From a virus, in IMG/VR virus record IMGVR_UViG_3300042874_000443, positions 93,409 to 157,408 of that record: a stretch of 64,000 bases of DNA. One strand, given 5' to 3'. Positions 16,273 through 26,458 of this stretch are shown in pieces. The number at the start of each line of letters is the position of its first letter. The stretch's first letter is position 1. Position numbers and translations under genes: made by a program. The notes beneath the pieces are model-generated. The model was not told the DNA's origin, searched no databases, and saw only the letters and a program-made list of their open reading frames with translations.

Positions 16273-18657
16273 TTATGGGTGGGCGTACACGATGAGCGCG
16301 CGTTCCACCAGTCCGAGGTCGCGCGGAGCAGTCAGCGGCGTTGTAACACCGTCCCAACCTGCGGCGGAAGGATCGAATGCGCCCGTGATGAGCGCGGGAT
16401 CGACACCGTTCACGAGCAACGGCATGTCGCCGGCGCCGATGGGCGCGTCCACCAGGTTGCCGATGTTGAGTTGGGTGTACGTAACGTTGACGGTGGTGAG
16501 CGTCCAAGCAGACAGGCGTGTGATCGTCCGGTTCGCATAGTCGACGGTGTAGTCGACGTTCTCGACGAGCGAAACGCCAGCAACGTCTCCGTCCAATCGA
16601 ACAAGCACGAGGCGTCCAACACGCGGCAAGATAGGCGCGTTTGCGAGGAGCACTGGAACAAACGGGACTGCGAATATGGTCAACGCGGTGAACGTCTCGT
16701 ACTTGAAGTAGTCCCCTGCGTTCCAGATACCGCCACCAACGACAGGTGTGCTGTCTGTGAAGAGGACCTTGTCAGGACCGTAGACACGTGACCCAACCAA
16801 ACGATGGAACAGAATGTCTGCTTCATCGATTTCGACTTCGTCCAGGAACTCGGTGGTAGGCGTCGTAAAGACGTACGTATGTGAAGGCTTGGCGGACAGG
16901 ACCAGTTCATTGAGGTCCTTCAATGACTGGGCGAAGTCGGATCCCAGCGATGCGGACAAAGCTGTAGCGCTGAACTTCACCGAGAACGTGTGGTACTTGA
17001 GGTACCGATCCATCAACACGAACGCCATACGGTGGCGATAGATCCGCGTGGGTAGTGGCGAGAGCACGATACCTGTCTCATCAGCCCCTACGTAGAGCCC
17101 CGGGTCGCCGACTTGCGGGTCATCCGCGGCCGCAATGACGTTCTCGATGTAGAACGGACTGGCGAGACGCCGGAACACCGGCGGGACGACACCGTTCACC
17201 GGCGTGAAGAGTTGCTCGGGGATCGTCGCGCCGTACCACCAGCTCGGCGACTCGACGTAGTCGGTCACCGTCACCGCGACGGTGAGTGGCTCGAACGACA
17301 GGAGCGAAAGCCCTGGCACGAGGTCGGGACGGAATGGCGTTCCCTTGGGATAGGAGTACGTCACGGTCTGTCCGGATGACGGACGTGTCGTCAAGACGCG
17401 ATCGACGATCGAATCTGACAAGTCGATGCCTTGGAAGATCTCGCCGTCATCCCGCACGACCGGCAGGTTCAGAACCACGTTGAGGGCACTCTCGATCCGC
17501 TCGAGAACCGGGCCGAGGATGTAGAGCTGGAAGATGCCTTGGAGGAACGCACGGTACACCTCCGTGCTATTTTCCTGTCGCCCGATGAGCGCGCCGAAGT
17601 TGTTCGCGAGTGTGCGGCGGTCCACGAACGTGTCTGGCGTCCACGCAGCGATCTGCAGAACCCGTGTGGTCGTTGTCGACGAGATGATCTTTCCCGTGAT
17701 CGACTTCCGCGGCGAGACGCCCGCGGACGGGTAGATCTCCCTTTTCCAGGTGTAGTTGATGCCGTACGGGCCTGGCAAGTTCTGCCATGCCGTGAGTTGG
17801 TAGATGATGCCGTGCTCGTAGTTGACCCGGTAGTCGATGCCCTCGACGACATCCGCGCCAAGCGGATTCTTGGCGAAGACGCGTACCGACCCCTGGTCGA
17901 TGCGTGTGTGTGCGAGCGTGGCCTCCGACAAGACGAGCGTGAAGGACTCCGCGATGACCTCTGCGTCGAACGGAACGCGTAGAACGACAAAAATGATCCC
18001 GGTCTCTGGTGCTGAGAGCGCTGAATCAGGAGACGTGAACAACGCAGGGTCACGCACCACGTTGATGATGTGGTCTTCTCGGCGACGTTGCGTTCCGTCT
18101 GTTCCGACGTCAAGGATTCGCAGCGTGTCGCCCTTCTTGACGTCGGTAAAGGAGGTCCACAGCGGAATCAGTGTATCCGCAAAACTACCTCCGACAGAAA
18201 CATCGATGGAACGACGTGCGTAACCATCCAACGGGATGCCATCACCTGCAACGTTGGTGGGGTCCACCTTGAAGTAGACAACCCGTTCCGAGAGGTTGTA
18301 ATCGCGGTGCTCTTCCAGTGAAGCAGTGGGCTCGACCACGCGATTGTCGATCGATACGAACGTGACTACAGGGTCAGGCAGTGCGAAGGACCAGCGGTTG
18401 TCAGCGACGACGTCACCCTCGACAAAAGCAACCTCATCTTCGCGAATCGCGAGCATGTGGTAGTACTCACGGTCGAGCGCGACGGCGTCCTTGAGTGCGA
18501 CGCCGAGCACTGTGGACATATAGTCCAGGTACGCTTGTCCGATAAGGATGGCCGAGCCTTGGTAGAGCGCGTAGAGCTGGTCTGCGTCTGCAAAGAAACG
18601 CTGCCAGAAGTCCGAGAGCCCCTGGAGAAGGTTGAACGGATAGCCAATCGTAGGCAT
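16273..18657 (-). CDS. baseplate-associated virion protein
   Basis: 794 aa, following the gpJ-like gene with a TAATG stop/start overlap. The N-terminus is helical (LLQGLSDFWQRFFADADQLYALY), then mainly beta-like with repeated segments such as GIDYRVNYEHGIIYQLTAW and NVDYTVDYANRTITRLSAW. These two share a V-D/N-Y-x-V-x-Y-x-x-x-x-I pattern and suggest an internal repeat. The order (gp25-like, gpJ-like, then this) matches the place where contractile-tailed phages encode wedge or fibre-connecting proteins. No exact family was recognised. Confidence 0.6.
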   Translation of the reverse strand: MPTIGYPFNLLQGLSDFWQRFFADADQLYALYQGSAILIGQAYLDYMSTVLGVALKDAVALDREYYHMLAIREDEVAFVEGDVVADNRWSFALPDPVVTFVSIDNRVVEPTASLEEHRDYNLSERVVYFKVDPTNVAGDGIPLDGYARRSIDVSVGGSFADTLIPLWTSFTDVKKGDTLRILDVGTDGTQRRREDHIINVVRDPALFTSPDSALSAPETGIIFVVLRVPFDAEVIAESFTLVLSEATLAHTRIDQGSVRVFAKNPLGADVVEGIDYRVNYEHGIIYQLTAWQNLPGPYGINYTWKREIYPSAGVSPRKSITGKIISSTTTTRVLQIAAWTPDTFVDRRTLANNFGALIGRQENSTEVYRAFLQGIFQLYILGPVLERIESALNVVLNLPVVRDDGEIFQGIDLSDSIVDRVLTTRPSSGQTVTYSYPKGTPFRPDLVPGLSLLSFEPLTVAVTVTDYVESPSWWYGATIPEQLFTPVNGVVPPVFRRLASPFYIENVIAAADDPQVGDPGLYVGADETGIVLSPLPTRIYRHRMAFVLMDRYLKYHTFSVKFSATALSASLGSDFAQSLKDLNELVLSAKPSHTYVFTTPTTEFLDEVEIDEADILFHRLVGSRVYGPDKVLFTDSTPVVGGGIWNAGDYFKYETFTALTIFAVPFVPVLLANAPILPRVGRLVLVRLDGDVAGVSLVENVDYTVDYANRTITRLSAWTLTTVNVTYTQLNIGNLVDAPIGAGDMPLLVNGVDPALITGAFDPSAAGWDGVTTPLTAPRDLGLVERALIVYAHP

Positions 18658-20651
18658 TAGGTACCTTCAGCCTGTACAACAATGTCGATGGCGTTGGCAA
18701 CGTAACGAAGCGTCCGCGGCGTCACGCCGAGCCCGTCCAGTTGGAGCGCGGGGCCGTCGATCTGTTTGGAAGGCTCGACGTTGACCACGTCGACCGTCTG
18801 GTACGACATCACATCGCCCGTCGGGGCACGCAGCGCGTAGAAGATCGTCAAGATGGGCTGCCCTGATGCCAGCGGTACGATGTTGGCGATCGTGGGGTAG
18901 GTGTTCTTGACCAACTGAATGATCGAGGACACGTCGATCGAGGCTGCGGAGGCGTCGAACGCGTTGATGTAGTCGGCAACCGTTTGCGCGACGGCGAAGT
19001 TGTCGAGCACGGTCGTCGCCGTCGACGACAGGACGTACGTGATCGTCATACTGACGACGACCGGATGATGTCCTCGCGGCAGCTGATAGGCTGCGCTGAC
19101 GCGTTCACGACGGTCGCGCACGAAGCTGTCGATCGAGGCGAACGATGCCAACGTACGATATCGCACGCGCAACTGGTATCCGTCGAAGCGCGCCTGATTG
19201 GTATCCGTTCCGACGATCACGTCCATCCACTGGGCCGCGCTCTGCGCGTACAACGGACTGTGGACGACCGTCTGGAACTGCAGGCCTTGTGTTGGCGTCT
19301 GTGCTTCGGACGGTGTCGTATTGACCTGGTTGGGGAAGTGCACAAACCCGTCGAGCGTCGACTTGAAGGCGCTCTCGGCAGGCGCGGGATTCAGGATGGC
19401 CACGTCGAGAATGTCCATGACGGGGCCGCCGGGAAGCGTGATGCGCCCCGACGTCGCCGTGCTGCGCGACGTGAGTCCTGTGGTCAACGGAACACCTCCG
19501 ATGTCCGCGAGCACGTCGTTGTACGTCGGTCCGATACGTCCGATGACGTAGTTGACCGTCGTGATAGGGGACGCTTCGTCGGTTGCGACAGGGAAGGGCG
19601 CCCGTTCGCTTATGATGAGCTGCAAGCCGTCATTCTCGATCACGAGGAATTCGGCGGGCGTAACTGGAAGCCCCGCAGTGACGCGAATGATGTCACCCGG
19701 AAGTACCGCGGCAAAGCTCACGGAGCCATCGCGAAAGATCGTCGCAACACCGTCCGGACGCGCGAAGAGCGTGTTCACTGCACCCGTGAACGACGTCTCG
19801 ACCAGCCCCGTTCGAAGGTAGATGTCGACAGCACCGCCGACATGGAACTTCAGGTTGGGCGCGATCGTCGGGACGATGTCACGCTGCATCTCGAGGTCAC
19901 CCATCCCGATGACCAAGATGCTTTCGATTCCATCGAACGTATCGTTGAGCGTCGCCTCGATCGAACGGCTGTTGATGAGGTTGCGTACCGAGATCGCCGT
20001 GGGCGCGCGTGCGAGAATCGCGTCGACCGTTTCGGGGCCCGCTCCGCCAGAAAAGGTGATCGTGCTCTCGATGTGCGAGATGTACGGATTGAACCGATCG
20101 AATGATGCGAAGAGGCCCGGCGCGATGTTGTAGGTTTCACCGGTCGCGATGGCCACCAGCGGAATCTGGAACTCGTAGTCGACGATGGACCCGTCGGCCT
20201 CCACGATCGGCACCAGCTCTGTCTTGGGGATGAACAACGTGTCCGAGCTATCCACCACGAAGATCAGCCCCTGGCTGTACGTGAACTGGATCGTGATCGG
20301 AATGAAGACGTCCACCTGTTGCGACGCGTGACCGATCGCGAAACCGCGTGCGTATCCGCCGCCCTTGGGCGTCACGAAGAAGTTCGACAGGATCGCAGTG
20401 ACAGCGTCTTGAAGCGCCGTCGTGTCTCCGCGCGTCGCGGCCTGCACACTGATGAGCGACTGCATCTGGCGGATCTGTGCCGCGTCTGCTTTCAAGAAGG
20501 CGAACACCGCGGCAAGTGCTTGCACGGTGAGGTCGCGTAACGCCGTACCCTTGCTGAAATCGCCGTCCGGGACTTGGTCGGTGAGGTACTGCTCGAGGAA
20601 ATCGGCCGCGGACGCGACATCTGTCTGGTTGATCGTGATGGCGACGGTCAT
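18657..20651 (-). CDS. baseplate J-like (gp6-type) wedge protein
   Basis: 664 aa. The N-terminal part (DFLEQYLTDQVPDGDFSKGTALRDL and the following helices with TALQDAVTAIL) and the central beta-rich region with TYNIAPG resemble baseplate J / T4 gp6 proteins, which dimerise to form the wedge ring of contractile tails. It lies directly after the gp25-like gene with an ATGA overlap, the conserved order of such baseplates. Length is within the range for larger phages. Confidence 0.75.
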   Translation of the reverse strand: MTVAITINQTDVASAADFLEQYLTDQVPDGDFSKGTALRDLTVQALAAVFAFLKADAAQIRQMQSLISVQAATRGDTTALQDAVTAILSNFFVTPKGGGYARGFAIGHASQQVDVFIPITIQFTYSQGLIFVVDSSDTLFIPKTELVPIVEADGSIVDYEFQIPLVAIATGETYNIAPGLFASFDRFNPYISHIESTITFSGGAGPETVDAILARAPTAISVRNLINSRSIEATLNDTFDGIESILVIGMGDLEMQRDIVPTIAPNLKFHVGGAVDIYLRTGLVETSFTGAVNTLFARPDGVATIFRDGSVSFAAVLPGDIIRVTAGLPVTPAEFLVIENDGLQLIISERAPFPVATDEASPITTVNYVIGRIGPTYNDVLADIGGVPLTTGLTSRSTATSGRITLPGGPVMDILDVAILNPAPAESAFKSTLDGFVHFPNQVNTTPSEAQTPTQGLQFQTVVHSPLYAQSAAQWMDVIVGTDTNQARFDGYQLRVRYRTLASFASIDSFVRDRRERVSAAYQLPRGHHPVVVSMTITYVLSSTATTVLDNFAVAQTVADYINAFDASAASIDVSSIIQLVKNTYPTIANIVPLASGQPILTIFYALRAPTGDVMSYQTVDVVNVEPSKQIDGPALQLDGLGVTPRTLRYVANAIDIVVQAEGT

Positions 20652-21094
20652 TGGCGTACCTCGAGCGTGGGAAGCACAATCTGAAGCTGTTGACCGGACA
20701 CGTTGGTGATGAAGATCTGCGCCGAGAACCCGGGTCCCGACGGAACCTCAATGTAGTCGGTCACCGACGCAGACGCGAGACGTTCATCGTCAGGGATCGC
20801 CGCCTTTCCTGACTGCCAACCTTGGATGGCGGTAACCGTCTTCCCGACGGCGATGTCGAGGACTTCACGCGCATCGTTGAGGACGATGTTCGTGCCGATC
20901 AAGTTCGTCAGGTTGGTGCCGTACGTAACGTCGGTCGGGTCTGTACCCACTGGGGTCAGCAGGTACTTCGCGAACATGTTCACCAGTTTCTGCAGGCCGC
21001 GTACGGCCAGTGACCGTGTTTGTCCGAACGAATAGAACCCCATCCCAGTGTACTGGGCGGCCGGCACGATCTGGATGTTCACGTCAAACGGCAT
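20648..21094 (-). CDS. gp25/gpW-like baseplate wedge protein
   Basis: 148 aa, beginning at the base after the M23 lysin stop and overlapping the gpJ-like gene by ATGA. Sequence features such as TRSLAVRGLQKLVNMFAKYLLTPVGTDP, split here as TRSLAVRGLQK then LLTPVGTDP, a YGTNL turn and a C-terminal beta strand resemble small wedge proteins of the gp25/gpW group, which pair with gpJ. The assignment rests on size, order and the P-x-G-T-D-P segment. Confidence 0.6.
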   Translation of the reverse strand: MPFDVNIQIVPAAQYTGMGFYSFGQTRSLAVRGLQKLVNMFAKYLLTPVGTDPTDVTYGTNLTNLIGTNIVLNDAREVLDIAVGKTVTAIQGWQSGKAAIPDDERLASASVTDYIEVPSGPGFSAQIFITNVSGQQLQIVLPTLEVRQ

Positions 21095-22204
21095 TTACGT
21101 TACCTTTCCATCCGACCATGTGCCCACTGAGAAGTCGAACGTCATAGGGGTCGCGACTACAGGAGCTTGCCCTTTGAATGCGGAGGCTACTGTATAAAGG
21201 CTTGTGCGGTGGACATCTACGGTTTGCGCGACGTTGTTCGCGTGCTGTGCTTGTCCATTTTTGATGTCCGCAACGCCTTTGTTTTGAAGCGTATTGGCGC
21301 GGTTCAACCCATTCAGCGCGTTGGCCACCGCCCCTGACGCTCGCTGTAACCCTACAGACTCGAGGATCGGCAAGATAATGTCTGCCGCTTGACTCGAGTT
21401 CGTTGAGTCTCGATGGTTCGGCCAGTAGTTCGGCACCATCGCGGTTGGACGAACAAGCACACGCAGACCGCCTGACGTAAACGCGACCTGGAGATGGAGA
21501 TGTGTGCCCTTGTGGAACCAGTTGTAATAACCACCCGTGCCGCCCACCTCGCCGATCTCATCTCCTTCTTGCACTTTCTGACCGTACGCAACAAATGTAC
21601 GGTTCATATGAAAGTACTCAGTCTGGTACCCCTGAAAATCACCATCATGACGAATAGTCACGAACATGCCGCCGAACCCGATGTTGTTGGCGACCTTCGA
21701 CGCGACTTCCTCGCCTTTGGCGTTGTACATGATCTCCTTGGCGTCATCTCCGTAGATGCCAGGGACCTGAACGCCGCCACTCTTGGACTGGAAGCCAACG
21801 AAACGAACAGTGCCGCTGGCCATCGCAAACAGTTTCTCGCCGCGTGGCGCCGTGAAATCGAGCCCCAGATGCCGCGCAGCAGAATTGACCTGTTTGTTAT
21901 ACCCCGTTGACCGAGGGTCTCCCCAACCACTCGCAACGACGCGTTCACGGTTGGGCCCCTTCGCATAGGTGCCACTCATCGCAAGTGGAGACCCAAACAG
22001 TCGCTTGAGCGGCACTGGAACTGTTTCGAAGAACCGTTTCTTGGTGACGGGGTCGTATTCAGGTGCAGGTATCGTCTGGTTCGCGTCGGACGTGACCTTT
22101 GCGCGCTGAGACGCCGCAGCGCGTGCCGCGCGTGCGCCTAGTTCATCGAAGGGCTGTTCAGCAGGGCGGACTGGGTCGCGATCCGAGGGATCGTCATTTG
22201 CCAT
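21095..22204 (-). CDS. M23-family tail-associated peptidoglycan endopeptidase
   Basis: 369 aa. After a disordered polar N-terminus (about 50 residues) comes an LytM/M23 domain with ASGWGDPRS, HLGLDF (first zinc His and Asp, near residue 113) and HLHLQV (H-x-H). The remaining zinc site is complete, so it should be active. Such enzymes cut peptide cross-links in the cell wall; inside a baseplate operon it is likely a structural lysin used during DNA injection. The start overlaps the sigma-like gene by 11 nt. Confidence 0.85.
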   Translation of the reverse strand: MANDDPSDRDPVRPAEQPFDELGARAARAAASQRAKVTSDANQTIPAPEYDPVTKKRFFETVPVPLKRLFGSPLAMSGTYAKGPNRERVVASGWGDPRSTGYNKQVNSAARHLGLDFTAPRGEKLFAMASGTVRFVGFQSKSGGVQVPGIYGDDAKEIMYNAKGEEVASKVANNIGFGGMFVTIRHDGDFQGYQTEYFHMNRTFVAYGQKVQEGDEIGEVGGTGGYYNWFHKGTHLHLQVAFTSGGLRVLVRPTAMVPNYWPNHRDSTNSSQAADIILPILESVGLQRASGAVANALNGLNRANTLQNKGVADIKNGQAQHANNVAQTVDVHRTSLYTVASAFKGQAPVVATPMTFDFSVGTWSDGKVT

Positions 22205-22937
22205 GGACCTTCTCCACGTGCTCGATCAGCTTCGCCTTGGCGTAGCTGTACTGTCCCTGCGTCATGTTGAGCTTCTTCTGAATCTCGGTGTTCGAGAGTT
22301 GCGTGGCGCCGCCGTAGCCTGTCAGGTGTTCGAAGATCGCTTTCTGCTGGGGAGCCAATCCGTGGTGGATGAAGTCGACGACGTGGTCTTGCTTGTCGGC
22401 GTCGTAGAGCCCGGCATCGCCCGTTTCGAACAAGCCGCCTGACTCGAGCAGTTCCTTGCGCCCGATCGACTTGCGGTACTCCTCGACACGATGAACCGGC
22501 CAACCGAGATGATCGGAAAGCTCGTCAGTTGTAGGCGCGCGTCCGTGCGCGTCCGCGAGGTCCGAGTGCGCCACGTTGTAGCTGTGGTAGAGCAGCATCT
22601 TGTTCTCGGGAAGCCGCGCGACGTTCTGGTTCGCGTAGCTCAAGCGAGACATGCGTTGCAGCTGGTTGACCACGTGCGTGCCGAGCGCTGCGCCCTTGTT
22701 CGGGTCGTAGCTGTGGAACGCTTCCATCGCGAGACGCTTGCCTTCCGTCTCGAGAAGCGGACGCGCGAGCGTCCCCGACCACTTGTTGACCTCGCGATGG
22801 ATGAGCGGTGAGACCTGCCCCAGGAGCGCGCTCGCATGCGCGTCTGTGGGCTTGTCCTTCCACGTCTTCCACGCATCCATGTCGGACTGTTGCCGTCCGG
22901 TTGCTGCGAGCTTGGTGATGGCGGACAACGCGTTCAT
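22194..22937 (-). CDS. sigma-70-like protein encoded within tail operon
   Basis: 247 aa. Residues 38-110 resemble region 2 of sigma-70 factors: LLGQVSPLIHREV, then AMEAFHSYDPNKGAALGTHV (compare F-D-x-x-x-G-x-x-F-x-T-Y). A VARLPENK segment, normally (V/I)R-x-P, marks the border to region 3, and GRAPTTDELSDHLG is the typical region 3 helix pattern. The C-terminal part (LAPQQKAIF ... SNTEIQKKLNMTQGQ) looks like a region 4 helix-turn-helix. It may direct RNA polymerase to phage promoters such as CCCTATAATT; that link is inference. It overlaps the hub gene by ATGA and the lysin gene by 11 nt. Confidence 0.7.
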   Translation of the reverse strand: MNALSAITKLAATGRQQSDMDAWKTWKDKPTDAHASALLGQVSPLIHREVNKWSGTLARPLLETEGKRLAMEAFHSYDPNKGAALGTHVVNQLQRMSRLSYANQNVARLPENKMLLYHSYNVAHSDLADAHGRAPTTDELSDHLGWPVHRVEEYRKSIGRKELLESGGLFETGDAGLYDADKQDHVVDFIHHGLAPQQKAIFEHLTGYGGATQLSNTEIQKKLNMTQGQYSYAKAKLIEHVEKVHGK

Positions 22938-25900
22938 GTGCGGGGTGCCAGTTTGGTTTGGACGTTGGTCTTGTAGGCGAGCAGTGCTTCATCCCAGTTG
23001 GCGCGCGTCTGTGGAAAGTTGTCCGCAGTGAGACCCGGTGCCGTAAGACCTGCGAGCCCGTCGGCGCCTGTCGGTGGAAAGAAGTCGGCTGGCGGCGACG
23101 TGAACGAGCGGATGCGGTCGAAGTAACGTGCGCCGACGCTGCGCGCGTGGCCGAAGGCCGGGATCTGCCCTTCGCCCGCCGAGTTGTAGAAGATGATGTA
23201 TTCGTCGAGCGAGCAGATGGGGCGCCAGTTGTACCGCAACGCGGCGTCCCGGCTTTCGAACAATTGTGACGCCGCGGACGCCGGTACCAAGGTGCGTGTG
23301 TCGGTGAGGTTGTGCTCGACACGCGTGGTTCCGGTTGTACCGGCGTTGTTGGCCGTCCCTTGCACGATTTGGAGCGCTTGGTTGATGCGAAGGTCGAGTG
23401 ATGTCAGCTGCGTCTTTAGAAATCCGATCTGAACGTTGAGACTCGCGATGTTGGCGGTCAGCTGTGCGCGTGCAGCGGTTTGAACGGTCGAGACAAAGTC
23501 GTTGGGGTCCTCGCTCGTAGTATCGCTGGCAGCATCGAGTGGCTTGATCGCAGCGAGCGAACGTGTGGCGCCGAGCAGCTCGGACTGCCGGCTCATGAGG
23601 GTTGCGCTCGTCGTATTCCGCAACGGCGTCAGGTCCGCGATGGTCTTGGCCGCAGCGACGTTCGCGTCTTGCGATTCCACATCGGGACCGTCGACGAAGA
23701 TGGGATCGGGTGCTCCGTTGGGAATAGGGGATTCGTACGCCAAGATCTTTCGGAAATCGAAAGCCGCGTCCTTACCGAAAAGCGGCTGGGCTCCGTAGAA
23801 CAGCTTCTGGTAGTACTCCTCCGCCTGCAGGAAGGACTGTGTGATCTTGCTGATGTCGCGCACGGGTTCTTGGGGCGCCGTTCCGCGCGCTGTTGCATCG
23901 TTGCGCGAGAACTCGTCCGCCAGCAGTTCGAACATCTCTTGGAACTGACGTCCGTACATGTACGAAAGCGTCGTGCCGCGTTGACCGCTATGGTCCATTC
24001 GATGTTGGACCGTCGTGATGTAGACGACAAGGTCAACACGTGATGCGCGTTGGTCGAATAATACACCGGGGAACCCTGGAACTACGTACGGGTTCCAAAC
24101 AACATTCGCTGACCCCGTACGCTTGGCGTAACGCTCACGGAAGTACTCGAACTTCGCATACAGGTGATAGACGTCTTCGTTGCCTGCCGTGATCTCGTTG
24201 AGCTGCGTAGCTGTCGCGTTGGAAACGACGGGGGCCGGAGGTGCTGTCGGAGACGTTGATGCGTCGGGCGGCGTTGCAGGCGCAGTCGTCGCGGGTGGCG
24301 ACGGTAGCGCGCTCTTGTCGCTTTGCGAAATCGTGATTCCCGTCGCGCCCGGAAGCACGGCGCCGGCTGCAGTCGCGTTGTTGAGCGCTTTTTTCTGGAG
24401 ACCGTTCGCGGTCTTCAACGCTTCGAAGTAGAACTCTTCCCAGTCCCTGGGCGCGTGTCCCAACGACAACTTCACCTGCGGCAAGATCGAGGCGGCGTAC
24501 GCAGGTAGGTTGTGTCCGCGAAACTTGGTCAGCCGCCACATATCTGCTTCGGACCACGAGATGCCGACCGACTTGGCGAGCGTGTCGGCGATCCCGCGCT
24601 TCACCATGATGTACTCGAGCCCGCATGTGATCGAGGTCGTGTCTGCTTGTACGAACGTCGGTTTGTCGACGATCAATGCGGGGTCCACGCCATTGGGAAA
24701 ACTCTTCGTACGGAGCTTCGCGCACTCCTCGGGCAAAAGTTGGAAGTAGCCCTTGGCGTGGTCTCCGTCAGTCGAATACCGCCGGCCGCCCGTTTCAATG
24801 TTGACCCAGGCGAGTGCGAACTCCGCCGGAACGCGTGTTCCACGTGCCGCGGTTGTGACTCGGTCACGAAGTTGTTCAGTGCCTGGCCAGTAGACGCGTG
24901 TGCCGTTCGGACCGATGACGCCGTTCTCGCTCTGCGTGATCATCGGCCCATTGCCCGACGGTCCGGTGGTCGGACGGGGCGGTGTTGGCGGTGGAATCGC
25001 GCCTGTCTGTGTGGGCGCAGCCACAGGAGCGGCTACGGAGTTGTCCGACGTGCCGGTCGTGTTGTTCGGCGTCGCAGTCTGCGCGGTGCTCTTGCCCTTC
25101 AGCTCTGACTGCTTGAGGAAGAAGAGCCACGGTGGAACCTTGCGACGGTCCATCACTGGGCCCTTGAAGAACTCCTCGGGGTAGAGGAGGAAGTTCTTGC
25201 CGTTGAACTTCGGATGGTCTTTGTCGCGCTCCTTGCTGCGCAGGTCTGCTGCCGGTGGATACGCGACGGCGAGCGCGTTCATGATCGTCTCATTGAGTCC
25301 GCCCTTGGGGATCTTGAGCGTCGTCGTCAACGTCTCGTCGTTGAAGTACATCCGCGTCGGCTGCGTGACGTAGTTCTCGTCGTAGGCGATGTTGAGCACC
25401 TGCGAAGGGAACATGACGTTGCACGACGGCGGGATGCTGAAGAGCATCTGCGGCTTGGGGAAGTAGTTCCCCATGCGCTTGGGCTTCAACTTCCGCTCGG
25501 CCGTCCCTTGCGAGGTGACCCAAGAACCGAACGAGTCCACCAAACGGTGTTCGCGGAAGTCCGTCGACTGTACCAACCCGCTCGCGAGATCAACGGTGAC
25601 CAACGGCATGCCAGGGATCATCGCGACCTCCATGAGCATGGTTTGGTAGACCATCTGGATCATGTCCCAGATCGAGCCTGCGTTCTGTAGGTTCGGGATC
25701 AGGTCCTTGATGATGACGTCGACCGCCGTGACGTTTTGCGTCGCCTGCAGCACAGGGAAGACGTTCGAGTTTTCGACCTCGTCGAAGAACGGCGACGCGA
25801 TGAAGCGGTTCTGGAAGTTGGTGATGCGGGCCCAGCGTGTGAAGAAGTTCGCCGCTGGCACCGTGCGGATGTTCGTCGGGATGACCGCGTCCATCATTCC

Positions 25901-26458
25901 GCGCACGGTGTTGTAGAGAAAGTCGAAGGGCCGCTTGATGTCTGCGCCCGCCTGTCCTTGCCCAGGCAGAAGTCCTTGTTTGAAGAGCGCGAAGGGGTAG
26001 ACGAGATTGCTCGAGGCGTTGGGGATGGTGGTCGTGTCCGCAGGTCCCGACGCGTGCCCGACCATGTCGTCGAGCGTCGTCATGAACTGCACGAAAAGTT
26101 GTGTGAAGAGCGCGATCTGGTTGACGACCGTGAAGATGATCGAACGTCCACCTGACGTATTGCGATACCCCCATCCCGTGATCTCGCCTTCGCCGAAGAG
26201 GCGGAACGCAGGTGCTACGCTCGGGTCGACGTCGCAGTCGTCGTAGTAGAACACCGCGACTTGAACACGGTCCTGCGAACCCAAACGCACGAGCACAGGG
26301 TCCGCCGCCATCTCAATCTGCATCTCCGGGATCTGCCAGACGCCATAGCGGAGCGAGGCGGACTTCGCGGGGACCTCGAGCCCGTTGATGTAGACGATGA
26401 ACGTGGCCTGATGGGGCGCGCTCGATCCGAACACCGCGTTGGACGCAGGTGCGGTCAC
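22934..26458 (-). CDS. large tail hub protein with SLT-type lytic transglycosylase domain
   Basis: 1174 aa. The GTG at 26458 is chosen because it overlaps the previous stop as GTGA; an upstream ATG would overlap by 46 nt. The N-terminal ~400 residues are beta-rich with the flavour of tail hub/gpD-type proteins. A Pro-rich linker near residue 500 leads to a lysozyme-like domain at roughly 525-680 with IETGG and KGYFQLLPEE, the Glu and G-Y/M-Q motifs of SLT transglycosylases. A long helical C-terminus follows. It probably sits at the tail tip and opens the cell wall glycan, complementing the M23 peptidase downstream. Confidence 0.7.
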   Translation of the reverse strand: MTAPASNAVFGSSAPHQATFIVYINGLEVPAKSASLRYGVWQIPEMQIEMAADPVLVRLGSQDRVQVAVFYYDDCDVDPSVAPAFRLFGEGEITGWGYRNTSGGRSIIFTVVNQIALFTQLFVQFMTTLDDMVGHASGPADTTTIPNASSNLVYPFALFKQGLLPGQGQAGADIKRPFDFLYNTVRGMMDAVIPTNIRTVPAANFFTRWARITNFQNRFIASPFFDEVENSNVFPVLQATQNVTAVDVIIKDLIPNLQNAGSIWDMIQMVYQTMLMEVAMIPGMPLVTVDLASGLVQSTDFREHRLVDSFGSWVTSQGTAERKLKPKRMGNYFPKPQMLFSIPPSCNVMFPSQVLNIAYDENYVTQPTRMYFNDETLTTTLKIPKGGLNETIMNALAVAYPPAADLRSKERDKDHPKFNGKNFLLYPEEFFKGPVMDRRKVPPWLFFLKQSELKGKSTAQTATPNNTTGTSDNSVAAPVAAPTQTGAIPPPTPPRPTTGPSGNGPMITQSENGVIGPNGTRVYWPGTEQLRDRVTTAARGTRVPAEFALAWVNIETGGRRYSTDGDHAKGYFQLLPEECAKLRTKSFPNGVDPALIVDKPTFVQADTTSITCGLEYIMVKRGIADTLAKSVGISWSEADMWRLTKFRGHNLPAYAASILPQVKLSLGHAPRDWEEFYFEALKTANGLQKKALNNATAAGAVLPGATGITISQSDKSALPSPPATTAPATPPDASTSPTAPPAPVVSNATATQLNEITAGNEDVYHLYAKFEYFRERYAKRTGSANVVWNPYVVPGFPGVLFDQRASRVDLVVYITTVQHRMDHSGQRGTTLSYMYGRQFQEMFELLADEFSRNDATARGTAPQEPVRDISKITQSFLQAEEYYQKLFYGAQPLFGKDAAFDFRKILAYESPIPNGAPDPIFVDGPDVESQDANVAAAKTIADLTPLRNTTSATLMSRQSELLGATRSLAAIKPLDAASDTTSEDPNDFVSTVQTAARAQLTANIASLNVQIGFLKTQLTSLDLRINQALQIVQGTANNAGTTGTTRVEHNLTDTRTLVPASAASQLFESRDAALRYNWRPICSLDEYIIFYNSAGEGQIPAFGHARSVGARYFDRIRSFTSPPADFFPPTGADGLAGLTAPGLTADNFPQTRANWDEALLAYKTNVQTKLAPRT

